Assembly (NCBI GenBank): GCA_902594235.1
Contig: CACJLJ010000002.1
Span: forward strand, 248,001-312,000
DNA: 64,000 nt
Source of the DNA: an uncultured Pelagibacteraceae bacterium
Lineage (GTDB): Bacteria; Pseudomonadota; Alphaproteobacteria; Pelagibacterales; Pelagibacteraceae
Reading direction: 5' to 3'
Shown here: positions 26,258 to 34,057 of the stretch, piece by piece
Numbering within the stretch: the first letter of the stretch is position 1
Layout of the letters: each line of letters begins with the position of its first letter
Translations under genes and position numbers: made by a program
Notes under the pieces: model-generated
Databases searched by the model: none
Told to the model about the DNA's origin: nothing
Seen by the model: only the letters and a program-made list of their open reading frames with translations

Positions 26258-27286
26258 TCAATTATTATTTTTTCTTCCTCCAAAAACTGTGTTGATTATT
26301 TTAGCTGGGTTGATAGAACCAATAATGTTTTTATTGCTATCAACCACTGCTACTGATTTTTCTTGAGTAAGAATTTTTTCAGCTACATTCTCTATAATTT
26401 CATCTTTCGAAACTTTTAAATCACCTAAGTTGTCTTTAGATTTATCCATTACATCTTCAATTAATAGAACTTTCTCTCTAGGCACTTCTTCTGTGAACTT
26501 TCTTACATACTCAGTAGCCGGATTTAAAACGATATTAGCAGGCGTATCCAACTGCTCAATTATACCATCTTTCATAATTGCAATACGATCTGCAAGTTTT
26601 AAAGCTTCATCAAAATCATGAGTGATAAACATGATTGTTTTTTGTAACTTTTCTTGAAGTCTTAAAAACTCATCTTGCATTTCTTTTCTAATTAATGGAT
26701 CTAAAGCAGAAAAAGGTTCATCTAAAAACCATATATCAGGCTCAACTGCTAACGATCTTGCAATACCAACTCTTTGTTGTTGTCCTCCTGATAATTCTCT
26801 AGGAAAATAATTTTCTCTACCATCAAGTCCAACCAACTTAACCATGTCCATTGCTTTACTAATACTTTCTTCAGTTTTCACTCCTTTAATTTGGAGTGGA
26901 AAAGCTATATTCTCAACCACAGTCTTGTGCGGAAGCAAAGCAAAACTTTGAAAAACCATTCCCATTTTATTTCTTCTAAGATCAATGAGATCTTTGTTGT
27001 TTAATTTTAATAAGTCTTGACCTTCTATAAAAATTTTTCCACCTGTTGCATCAGTTAATCTTGAAATACATCGTAATAAAGTTGATTTTCCTGAGCCAGA
27101 TAAACCCATTACAACCAACATCTCACCTTTAGAAACTTCAAATGAAGCATTATTAACTCCCACAATACATCCATTTTCTTGAAAAGTTTTAGCGTCAACA
27201 TTCCCATTAGAATCTTGGAGCATTTTTTGAGCATTTGCTCCAAAGATTTTATAAACATTTTCACATTTGATTACTGGTTCAGACAT
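26258..27286 (-). CDS. tmoV: TMAO/betaine-type ABC transporter ATPase with C-terminal CBS-like region
   Basis: A 342-residue ProV/OpuAA-class ATPase with Walker A GLSGSGKS near residue 61, signature LSGGQQQRVGIARSLA near 165, Walker B DIWFLDEPFSALDP and the H-loop MFITHDFDEAL. The last about 70 residues (from VLLIEDVMD to NTVFGG) form a CBS-like segment, which in OpuA-type transporters senses ionic strength. An N-terminal extension includes the FGANAQKML segment seen in ProV. It is followed within a few bases by the permease gene. Confidence 0.92.
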   Translation of the reverse strand: MSEPVIKCENVYKIFGANAQKMLQDSNGNVDAKTFQENGCIVGVNNASFEVSKGEMLVVMGLSGSGKSTLLRCISRLTDATGGKIFIEGQDLLKLNNKDLIDLRRNKMGMVFQSFALLPHKTVVENIAFPLQIKGVKTEESISKAMDMVKLVGLDGRENYFPRELSGGQQQRVGIARSLAVEPDIWFLDEPFSALDPLIRKEMQDEFLRLQEKLQKTIMFITHDFDEALKLADRIAIMKDGIIEQLDTPANIVLNPATEYVRKFTEEVPREKVLLIEDVMDKSKDNLGDLKVSKDEIIENVAEKILTQEKSVAVVDSNKNIIGSINPAKIINTVFGGRKNNN

Positions 27287-27351
27287 AAATTTTGATTAAG
27301 TTATATGAAATTAAGATAAAATTAAATCCATAATATTAATGTTTTTCCTCC

Positions 27352-27903
27352 TTAAAAATTTTTAATGTAATAAACCCTAGTATCAATTCCTGTGCTTAAA
27401 AAACTTAATGCCTCACCACTCACACTTATAGACTCATTAACTCCAACATTATCTCCACTTACTGTAAAACCTGCATAACATTTGTTTTTCTCTTCATCCC
27501 ACTTAACAAAAGTTTCATCAATTTTATTCCCATTAATTGTATAAATTTCATGTGCTCTAAAATTTAAAAAATTTGCACCCATAATTGCTCTTTGAGGAAT
27601 GAGTTTTGTTGCTTTACAAACCTGTTCATATACTTCATCTGTTAACTTATAATGATCAGTGCCATCAAAAGTTACTAATATTCCAGAAGGTAATTTAGAT
27701 ATTAATTCACTTAATTTTTTTTCTTCCGCAATTCTTTCTTCTTCTAATTTCATTTTTCTTACAAGCTCATCGCCCCCACCAAACATGATATTTAAAATTG
27801 AAAAAGAAAAAAATATAATAAGGACTATTAACACTAAACCTCCGAATTGTTTTACAGTTTCTGGCAAATCCTTAATTTTGTTAAAATAATTTTCTTTTGA
27901 CAT
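27352..27903 (-). CDS. Unrecognised single-span membrane protein in the TMAO transporter operon
   Basis: The start is taken as the ATG at 27901-27903, which overlaps the MORN gene stop (TAATG), rather than an upstream in-frame start inside that gene. This gives 183 residues. A basic N-terminus (MSKENYFNKIKDLPETVKQ) is followed by one membrane segment, GGLVLIVLIIFFSFSILNIMFG (about residues 19-40), a charged coiled-coil-like stretch (DELVRKMKLEEERIAEEKKLSELISKL) and a C-terminal, probably periplasmic, domain with two Cys and an RVYYIKNF end. No family is recognised. Translational coupling to the MORN protein suggests a joint envelope role. Confidence 0.75.
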   Translation of the reverse strand: MSKENYFNKIKDLPETVKQFGGLVLIVLIIFFSFSILNIMFGGGDELVRKMKLEEERIAEEKKLSELISKLPSGILVTFDGTDHYKLTDEVYEQVCKATKLIPQRAIMGANFLNFRAHEIYTINGNKIDETFVKWDEEKNKCYAGFTVSGDNVGVNESISVSGEALSFLSTGIDTRVYYIKNF

Positions 27904-28280
27904 TATTCTTGTAGCTTTCCATTTTTCCATGTGCCTGATTTCTGTGTGCCATCTGATGAGGTAAAAGTTCCTTTTCCATTCATAAATCCTTTGGCCCATT
28001 CACCTTCATAAGTTGAGCCATCAGGAAAAGTTAAAACACCTACTCCACTCCATTCACTATTTTTAAACTCACCTTTATAAATGTATCCATTAGGCCAAGT
28101 TTCAACTCCTTGACCATTTTTTTTTGTTCCTACCCATTCTCCTTCGTAAGTAGTTTTATCTGTATAAACCCATTTACCAAAACCATTTTCACAATTTCCC
28201 TCTTTGCAGCCCGTACTTCGTGCTAAAGCAACTGATGTAATTAATAAACTTAAAATTATGCTGAGGAGATATTTTTTCAT
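27903..28280 (-). CDS. Exported MORN-repeat protein
   Basis: A 125-residue protein with a signal peptide (MKKYLLSIILSLLITSVALA, cleavage near residue 20) and three MORN-type repeats beginning at Tyr45, Tyr68 and Tyr91 with a 23-residue period: YEGEWVGTKKNGQGVETW, YKGEFKNSEWSGVGVLTF and YEGEWAKGFMNGKGTF, then a partial fourth SGTWKNG. A Cys pair (CKEGNC) precedes the repeats. MORN repeats form extended beta-hairpin sheets that bind lipids or proteins. It is the middle gene of three small genes between tmoX and tmoV; what it does there is unknown. Confidence 0.9.
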   Translation of the reverse strand: MKKYLLSIILSLLITSVALARSTGCKEGNCENGFGKWVYTDKTTYEGEWVGTKKNGQGVETWPNGYIYKGEFKNSEWSGVGVLTFPDGSTYEGEWAKGFMNGKGTFTSSDGTQKSGTWKNGKLQE

Positions 28281-28314
28281 AACAATACTTTACACAAAAT
28301 TTAACAAAAAAAAA

Positions 28315-28776
28315 TCAGACTTTTTGGTCATGTTTAATGCATGAATATATTGAGATATATTTTTCTGCATTTTCACTTTTTATATTTCTTGTAATTTCAT
28401 GAATTAACTCTCCTGTTTTTCTCGTGATAATACCAGACTCTGAATAATTTTTTTCTTGATCAATCGATTTAAATAAAACCACATCTTTATTAACAACCTT
28501 AACATTCAATTTTTCTGTATCTGATAGAAATAATGATAATCCTTTAATTAAAAGTGTCTTTGGTTGTTTTGATTGAATTTCAAATTTATCCAAACCTTTT
28601 TCATTCAAATCTTTTGCTAAAAAAGTTTGATAATTATATTCTGAATTTTTAATTATTTTTTTCTCTAAATCACAAACAAACTTAAGATCAATATTCTCAT
28701 TAATACTTACATCTTTTGCAAAAGTTTGACCAAAAAATAATAAACTAATGAATATGCTTAAAAAGTATTTGCTCAT
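28315..28776 (-). CDS. Unrecognised exported protein
   Basis: A 153-residue protein with a signal peptide (MSKYFLSIFISLLFFGQTFA, cleavage after Ala20). The mature part is Lys-rich with a disulfide-capable pair (Cys in LKFVCDLEKK and in IYSCIKHDQ) and an alternating beta-like pattern (KTLLIKGLSLFL, LNVKVVNKDVVLFK). I do not recognise a family. Its ATG lies just after the hairpin that follows tmoX and has only poly-A/T, not a Shine-Dalgarno, in front. It is the first of the three genes inserted in the transporter operon. Confidence 0.75.
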   Translation of the reverse strand: MSKYFLSIFISLLFFGQTFAKDVSINENIDLKFVCDLEKKIIKNSEYNYQTFLAKDLNEKGLDKFEIQSKQPKTLLIKGLSLFLSDTEKLNVKVVNKDVVLFKSIDQEKNYSESGIITRKTGELIHEITRNIKSENAEKYISIYSCIKHDQKV

Positions 28777-28783
28777 ATTTTTT

Positions 28784-28821
28784 TAAAAAAAAATCTCCCC
28801 CAACATTGTTGGGAGAGATTT
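28784..28821 (-). terminator. Hairpin after the TMAO binding-protein gene (attenuator/terminator)
   Basis: A 15-position stem, bases 28791-28805 against 28807-28821, with a single C-A mismatch and a one-base apex (effectively a small loop). It includes CCCAACA paired with TGTTGGG. On the minus strand it is followed by a T-run. It lies between the binding-protein stop and the next gene, in the same relative position as the hairpins at 19337 and 61910. Confidence 0.9.
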
Positions 28822-28843
28822 AAAGATTTAATAGCTCTTAACC

Positions 28844-29791
28844 TTATTTAGTAAAAGCTTTCCAAACTTTCTTGTTATCTTTCAGCCATTTCTTAGCTGC
28901 GTCTTCGTGAGTCATCTTATCAATGTCAACTAAAGCTGCCATTGCACCAATTTGACTTGTTGTGAAAGAAAGTTTTTTGAACATAGCTGCTGCTTTTGGA
29001 TGAGTTTTTGGAAAATCAGCGTTAACTGCTTTTTTCAAATAACCATCTGGCGAACCACATTTTCCATCTCCACCATCTTCAGGTCTACAACCTGCTGTGT
29101 ATGGAGGAAAGTCTATAAATGTAAAACCAGCACCATCTGTAAAGTTAGGTGTCCAGTTAAAGATGATTGTTCCTCTTCCTTCTTTTTCAGCTGCTGCTAA
29201 CTCTGCCCAAAGTGCATCAGCACTTCCAGCAAATTTAACCCACCAAAGATCTCCTAAACCTAAAGCGTCAACCCTTTGTGGAATTAAATCACCGTGCCAA
29301 GTTTGTGGACCTTCCAACATTCTTCCTTTTCCATCTGGAGAGTCAGGTGTTGTAAAGTTTTTAGCACAGTCAGGATTTTTTAAAGCAGTCCAGTCTGGTA
29401 ATCCAGGGCATAACCCTTTTTCAGCAACCCAGTTTGGATATCCCATATCTTCAAGTGTTCTTGCTTCATGGTCACCCCAGTCAAGCAATCCACCTTTATC
29501 CAATGCTGTTGTGAATGATTTACCAAAAGCTGATTCCCACACTTCGTGAGATATAGTTACATCGCCAATTCTAATTGACTCGTAAACTGCTTGTGAGTCA
29601 GCGTTAACATATTTAACATTATTTCCCATATCTTCCATAATTCCACCAATAACGTAAGCCATTACAATTTGACTTGACCAGTTATGAGTTGGGATCACGA
29701 TGGGCTTTTTACTATCTGCAGCATTTGAAATTCCAGCAAAACTTACTACTGAAATTATCATAGCAGATAATAATGATATTATTTTTCGCAT
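28844..29791 (-). CDS. tmoX: TMAO/glycine-betaine-type ABC transporter substrate-binding protein
   Basis: A 315-residue OpuAC-family periplasmic protein with a signal peptide (MRKIISLLSAMIISVVSFAG, cleavage near ISNA). The mature part starts KKPIVIPTHNWSSQIVMAYVIG. Trp-rich segments that could form the aromatic cage for a quaternary ammonium are HNWSSQ, HEVWESAF, PQTWHGD and FNWTPN. A GDGKCGSPDG loop and further Cys residues are also present. An AAGGGGA Shine-Dalgarno precedes the ATG. It is the first gene of the operon, divergent from tdm across 100 bases. Marine TmoX proteins bind TMAO; betaine binding cannot be excluded. Confidence 0.88.
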   Translation of the reverse strand: MRKIISLLSAMIISVVSFAGISNAADSKKPIVIPTHNWSSQIVMAYVIGGIMEDMGNNVKYVNADSQAVYESIRIGDVTISHEVWESAFGKSFTTALDKGGLLDWGDHEARTLEDMGYPNWVAEKGLCPGLPDWTALKNPDCAKNFTTPDSPDGKGRMLEGPQTWHGDLIPQRVDALGLGDLWWVKFAGSADALWAELAAAEKEGRGTIIFNWTPNFTDGAGFTFIDFPPYTAGCRPEDGGDGKCGSPDGYLKKAVNADFPKTHPKAAAMFKKLSFTTSQIGAMAALVDIDKMTHEDAAKKWLKDNKKVWKAFTK

Positions 29792-29803
29792 TTATTCCCC
29801 TTT

Positions 29804-29851
29804 CTTAATATTAAGTGACATTAGTATGTGCTTAAGTAAAATGATAGTCAA
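29804..29851 (-). promoter_or_regulatory. Candidate tmoX promoter with palindromic operator-like sites
   Basis: On the minus strand TTGACT (29851-29846) and CATACT (29828-29823) are 17 bases apart, pointing at tmoX. A 6-base palindrome CTTAAG (29831-29836) lies inside the spacer, and a 12-base perfect palindrome CTTAATATTAAG (29804-29815) lies just after the -10. The shared CTTAA half-sites suggest a repressor site between tmoX and tdm. A TATAAT (29866-29871) faces tdm on the plus strand. Predictions by eye only. Confidence 0.45.
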
Positions 29852-29891
29852 CTACTAGATATTTATATAATATAACAATAGATTATAAAAA

Positions 29892-32231
29892 ATGTCGCAA
29901 ACTACTTTAGATATTAAAGAGCCGGGACTAAATGTGCTACCACCTGGAGTTGAAAGGCACGTTGTAAATGCTGGTGGTCTTACTGGTTTACAAATTTTTC
30001 CTGATGATGAAATAGAAATCATAAACGATGAAGGAAATCAAATTTGTGAAATAATTTGTTTTGATAAAGATGGAAAATCTGAACTTGGAATTCTAAATCA
30101 AAAAGAAAATGGCAAAATAAATTTTATTAAGGAAATACTAAAAAAAAAAGATGAAAGTTCTTTAATTACAAATCTACAATTAAAAAAAAGAAACTTAGAT
30201 ATTGATAAATCCAAATCATCTATTCTATTTGATGAAAAAACCCCTAGTGGCGAAAAAATAAAAATCAAATCAAAAGATAAATGCTATGCAATTTTTTCAG
30301 CTCCACAAAATGATATGCTAGTGAGTGAACAAAATCCCTCGAGTGATTTAACTATATTTATAAAAAGAGCCAAAATTATTAATGATAAAGAATTATCAAT
30401 TATACCCGATCCAGTTTTTGAACCGAATTATGAAAAGAATATAGATAGAATGACTTCAATTTCTTATCAAGTTAAAGAGGGTGATTATATTCAAGTTATT
30501 AGCCCAGCAGGAAGACAATGTTCTGACTTTGTAGCATTTGATACTAGAAAGCTAGATAAAAAAATTGAAAAAGGTCTCGATTGGCAAACAACAAGAACAT
30601 TTATGGGTAATACTTTTCCTGGACCAGGTTTATTTTCAAAATTCTATGATACTGATCATGAACCATTAGTTGAAGTTATCAGAGACACAGTTGGAAAACA
30701 TGATACATTTAACTTAGCTTGTACTTCAAAATATTATGAAGATGCAGGATATTTTGGTCACTCAAATTGCTCAGATAATTTAACAAATTCAATGTCTAAA
30801 TATGGTGTTCAAAAACAAAAAGGTTGGCATGCTATCAACTTATTTTTTAATACTTCATCTTCAGGATTAAATTCTGTTATTTCTGATGAATCGTTTGCAA
30901 GGCCTGGTGACTATGTGATGTTTAGAGCTCTAAAAGATTTAACCATTGGAACTACTGCATGTCCAAGTGATATCGATGCATGTAATTCGTGGAATCCAAC
31001 TGATATTTTTGTTAGAACTTATGACAAAAAAAAAGAATTTTCAAAATCATTTGCTTTTAGAATGAAAACAGACTCTGAAAAAAAACTAACAAGAAATTCT
31101 GGTTTTTATGAGAGAACATCAAAATTAACTAGAAACTTTATTGATGCAAGAGGATTTTGGTTACCTAACGATTACACTAAACATGGTGTAGTTGAAGAAT
31201 ATAATGCTTGTAGGGAAAAAGCTGTACTAATTGATTTATCATCTTTAAGAAAATTTGAAGTTATTGGACCAGATGCTGAAGAGTTAATGAATTACACATT
31301 AACAAGAAATATCAAAAAGCTTTCTGTTGGTCAGGTTGTTTATTCTGCTATGTGCTATGAAAATGGAATGATGTTCGATGATGGAACTTTATTAAGATTA
31401 AGTGAAACTGGTTTTAGATGGATTTGTGGTGATGAATATGCTGGTGAATGGCTAAAAGAGGTAGCTAAGAAAAAAAACTTTAAAGTAAATGTAAAAAATT
31501 CTACAGATCAAATTAGCAATGTTTCTATTCAAGGACCTAAAAGTAGAGAAATTCTAAAAAAATTAATTTTTACTCCTCCTACTCAACCATCAATAGATGA
31601 ATTAGAGTGGTTTAGATTTACAATTTGTAGAGTTGAAGAACTTCAAGGTATTCCGCTAATAGTTTCAAGAACAGGTTATACAGGTGAGCTTGGTTATGAG
31701 GTTTGGTGTCATCCAAAAAATGCACCTGAGGTCTGGGACAAACTTATGGAAGCTGGAAAAGATCATGGTTTAATTCCTGCAGGATTTGCAGCTTTAGATA
31801 AATTAAGAATTGAAGCAGGTTTAATTTTATTTGGGAATGAGTTTGATGGTCAACAAGATCCTTTTGAAGCTGGGATCGGTTTTGCAGTACCCCTAAAAAC
31901 AAAAGAGGAAGATTTTATAGGAAAAGAAATTTTAAAAGAAAGAAAAGCAAATCCTCAAAAAAAACTTGTTGGTTTAGAGCTTATTGGAAAAGAACATGCT
32001 AGTCATGGTGATTGTGTGCATGTTGGAAGATCACAGGTTGGGATAGTGACAAGTGGCTGTTTATCAACAACTTTAAATAAAAATATAGCTTTGTGTAGAA
32101 TTGATACTCAATATTCAGAACCTGGCACAGAAGTTGAGGTTGGAAAAATTGATGGTCATCAAAAAAGAATTTCTGCAAAAGTTGTAGCATTTCCTCATTT
32201 TGACCCTAAAAAGACTAGAGTAAGATCTTAA
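29892..32231 (+). CDS. tdm: Trimethylamine N-oxide demethylase (aldolase)
   Basis: A 779-residue two-part enzyme. The N-terminal half carries a DUF1989-type metal domain (about residues 190-370), and the C-terminal half is a GcvT-like tetrahydrofolate-binding domain (about 420-779, including ALIDLSSLRKFEVIGPDA and SRTGYTGELGYEVW). Tdm splits TMAO into dimethylamine and formaldehyde; the GcvT half can capture the formaldehyde on THF. Cys277, Cys293 and Cys357 keep the spacing I recall for the zinc ligands of the Methylocella enzyme. The length fits known Tdm proteins. Its stop overlaps the start of the regulator gene (TAATG). Confidence 0.93.
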   Translation: MSQTTLDIKEPGLNVLPPGVERHVVNAGGLTGLQIFPDDEIEIINDEGNQICEIICFDKDGKSELGILNQKENGKINFIKEILKKKDESSLITNLQLKKRNLDIDKSKSSILFDEKTPSGEKIKIKSKDKCYAIFSAPQNDMLVSEQNPSSDLTIFIKRAKIINDKELSIIPDPVFEPNYEKNIDRMTSISYQVKEGDYIQVISPAGRQCSDFVAFDTRKLDKKIEKGLDWQTTRTFMGNTFPGPGLFSKFYDTDHEPLVEVIRDTVGKHDTFNLACTSKYYEDAGYFGHSNCSDNLTNSMSKYGVQKQKGWHAINLFFNTSSSGLNSVISDESFARPGDYVMFRALKDLTIGTTACPSDIDACNSWNPTDIFVRTYDKKKEFSKSFAFRMKTDSEKKLTRNSGFYERTSKLTRNFIDARGFWLPNDYTKHGVVEEYNACREKAVLIDLSSLRKFEVIGPDAEELMNYTLTRNIKKLSVGQVVYSAMCYENGMMFDDGTLLRLSETGFRWICGDEYAGEWLKEVAKKKNFKVNVKNSTDQISNVSIQGPKSREILKKLIFTPPTQPSIDELEWFRFTICRVEELQGIPLIVSRTGYTGELGYEVWCHPKNAPEVWDKLMEAGKDHGLIPAGFAALDKLRIEAGLILFGNEFDGQQDPFEAGIGFAVPLKTKEEDFIGKEILKERKANPQKKLVGLELIGKEHASHGDCVHVGRSQVGIVTSGCLSTTLNKNIALCRIDTQYSEPGTEVEVGKIDGHQKRISAKVVAFPHFDPKKTRVRS

Positions 32232-32581
32232 TGGCAAAAACTACAAAAGATTTATTAGAATTTTGGGAAGATCAAATGAAACTATCTCATATGTCTAGTA
32301 ATTACTTTTTTAGGAAATCACCCTCACATTATCATATGATGCTTCTTGTAATGCATGCTTTTAAATATAAAGAAAATCTGACTGTTGAAGAATTGAAGAC
32401 AAAATTATTTAAAACTTCACGACCAAAGTCTGCTTTAATGATAAATGAGGCATGTGAAAAAGGTTTTTTTTTCCTTGAAAAAACTTCTGGTGATCAAAGA
32501 AAAAAACACATCAAACCAAGTGAGTCTTTTATTCAGGAGTTCAACCAATATTTGGCAACACTTAAAAATCTTAGTTTCTAA
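32231..32581 (+). CDS. Small MarR/winged-helix-like DNA-binding protein coupled to tdm
   Basis: A 116-residue protein whose central part looks like a winged helix-turn-helix: helix HYHMMLLVMHAF, then LTVEELKTKLFKTSRPKSALMINEACEKGF as helix-turn-helix, and a basic wing FLEKTSGDQRKKHIKPS, followed by a C-terminal helix. This layout is MarR-like, though the protein is shorter than usual (about 140). Its ATG overlaps the tdm stop (TAATG), so it is made together with the demethylase. It is the only obvious regulator near these genes and a candidate controller of the palindromes at 29804-29836. The fold is a judgement by eye. Confidence 0.75.
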   Translation: MAKTTKDLLEFWEDQMKLSHMSSNYFFRKSPSHYHMMLLVMHAFKYKENLTVEELKTKLFKTSRPKSALMINEACEKGFFFLEKTSGDQRKKHIKPSESFIQEFNQYLATLKNLSF

Positions 32582-32642
32582 AGGATAAATAATTAATTAC
32601 TTATATATTTTATATATATAAAAAATTATATATTTACGTCGC

Positions 32643-33989
32643 ATGAAAAATAAAGATGTTGGTATGTCATTACCGACAAAAGCAAAAGTGGTTATAATTG
32701 GTGGAGGAATCCATGGTTTAAGTACTGCTTGGAAATTATCAGAAACTTATAAAAATCCCGGTGACATAATAGTTTTGGAAAAAAAAGATACTGCCGCGGG
32801 TGCAAGCGGAATAGCTTGTGGTGTAGTGAGAAATAATTACTTCCAACCAGCAATGAGAGAATTAATGGCTCATTCAGTTTCTGTATGGGAAAGTGACCCA
32901 AAAGCATTTAAATACAATCCAGTAGGATATTTGCAAATCTCACCAGAAGTAATGCATGAAGATGTAGCAAGTATTTACAAACAACAAAAAGCGATTGGAT
33001 ATGAGTCTGTTTTCATAGAAGGTGAAAAAGATTGCTCGAATTATATGAAAGGTATTTTTGATGATTGGCAGGCACAAGGCATCACATCAATTCTCCATGA
33101 AAAAAAAGGTGGCTATGCATTTAATAAAGATTCAATTAAAGCTCTCGAAAAAAAATCCACATCTAACGGTGTTCAAGTAATGAAAGGTGTAAAAGTTACA
33201 GGTTTTAAAAGAGGAAGTAATAGTAAAGCGGTAACAGGTGTTGAAACAGATAAAGGTACAATTGATTGTGAACAAGTGGTTATTGGAGCTGGGCCTTGGG
33301 CTAGAGATTTTTGGAATATGCTAGAATTGCCTAAAACTGCAAATATAAAAGGTAAAGATGGTAAGATGCATGTTACTGATATGTGGACTTATTGGATGCT
33401 TCAAGAAGGTGTTATTGGAGTTGAACCTGATTTTTTAAAAACAAACGATGGAAAACAACCACCTGTTGTTCATGTAGACTCGACTGCACCACTATATTCT
33501 GACAAAACAAAAAAATTAATTACAGATAAAATATGGGGAATTTATTACAAACCAGATATTGAAGGTTTAGGAGTTCAGGGTGGAACATCTCCTTACATAG
33601 TAAAAAAACATTTTGATAAAGTGAATGTTGATCCTTATGGAATTGAGTCACCGGAATATCAAACCACTGATGCATTTAGCGAAATGTGGTGTTCAGCACT
33701 AGCACATTGCCAAAAAAGATTTGAGGGAAAATCTGATTTATATCGAAAAGGTCCATCGGGAGGACTTGGATGTATGACCCCAGACTCGTTTCCAATCTTT
33801 GATAGATTTTTTGAAAATGTTTATATGATAGCTGATGCAAATCATGGATATAAAATGATTGGAGTTGGTGAGCTAGTCGCAAAAGAAATTCTTGGTACTG
33901 AAAGTGATTTATTAAAACCGTTTAGATTCAACCGTTACGAGAAGGGTGAACTTCACCCTACTTCGAACAGTCCTTTTCCTTGGAGTTAA
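32643..33989 (+). CDS. DAO-family FAD-dependent amine oxidoreductase, substrate unknown
   Basis: A 448-residue flavoprotein related to SoxB and dimethylglycine oxidase-type enzymes. The FAD motif KVVIIGGGIHGLSTAWKLSE is near residue 15, and EKKDTAAGASGIACGVVRNNYFQPAM near 45, the region that carries the flavin link in relatives. QVVIGAGPWARDFW is near 213, and the C-terminal YMIADANHGYKMIGVGEL is near 395. It acts alone, without SoxA/D/G partners beside it. It lies between tdm and gmaS, where an enzyme converting dimethylamine to methylamine is needed. That role is inference; sarcosine, dimethylglycine or other N-methyl amines are alternatives. A second ATG at codon 8 could be the start. Confidence 0.88.
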   Translation: MKNKDVGMSLPTKAKVVIIGGGIHGLSTAWKLSETYKNPGDIIVLEKKDTAAGASGIACGVVRNNYFQPAMRELMAHSVSVWESDPKAFKYNPVGYLQISPEVMHEDVASIYKQQKAIGYESVFIEGEKDCSNYMKGIFDDWQAQGITSILHEKKGGYAFNKDSIKALEKKSTSNGVQVMKGVKVTGFKRGSNSKAVTGVETDKGTIDCEQVVIGAGPWARDFWNMLELPKTANIKGKDGKMHVTDMWTYWMLQEGVIGVEPDFLKTNDGKQPPVVHVDSTAPLYSDKTKKLITDKIWGIYYKPDIEGLGVQGGTSPYIVKKHFDKVNVDPYGIESPEYQTTDAFSEMWCSALAHCQKRFEGKSDLYRKGPSGGLGCMTPDSFPIFDRFFENVYMIADANHGYKMIGVGELVAKEILGTESDLLKPFRFNRYEKGELHPTSNSPFPWS

Positions 33990-34057
33990 ACTTCAAGCCT
34001 AGACACTAATAAATTTTTCAGCTACGTTTGAGTAAATATTAATTCATTGAGGGGAAA

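Noticed and set aside
28952-29549. Long plus-strand open frames opposite the tmoX gene
   Set aside because: They are antisense shadows. The minus-strand frame has the signal peptide, family motifs and ribosome site, and the antisense products show an unnatural Ser/Pro/Cys composition.
32582-32642. AT-only palindrome-like tract before the orphan oxidoreductase gene
   Set aside because: Runs of TATATA give inverted repeats by composition alone. It may contain a -10 element, but no -35 or spacing supports a promoter call.
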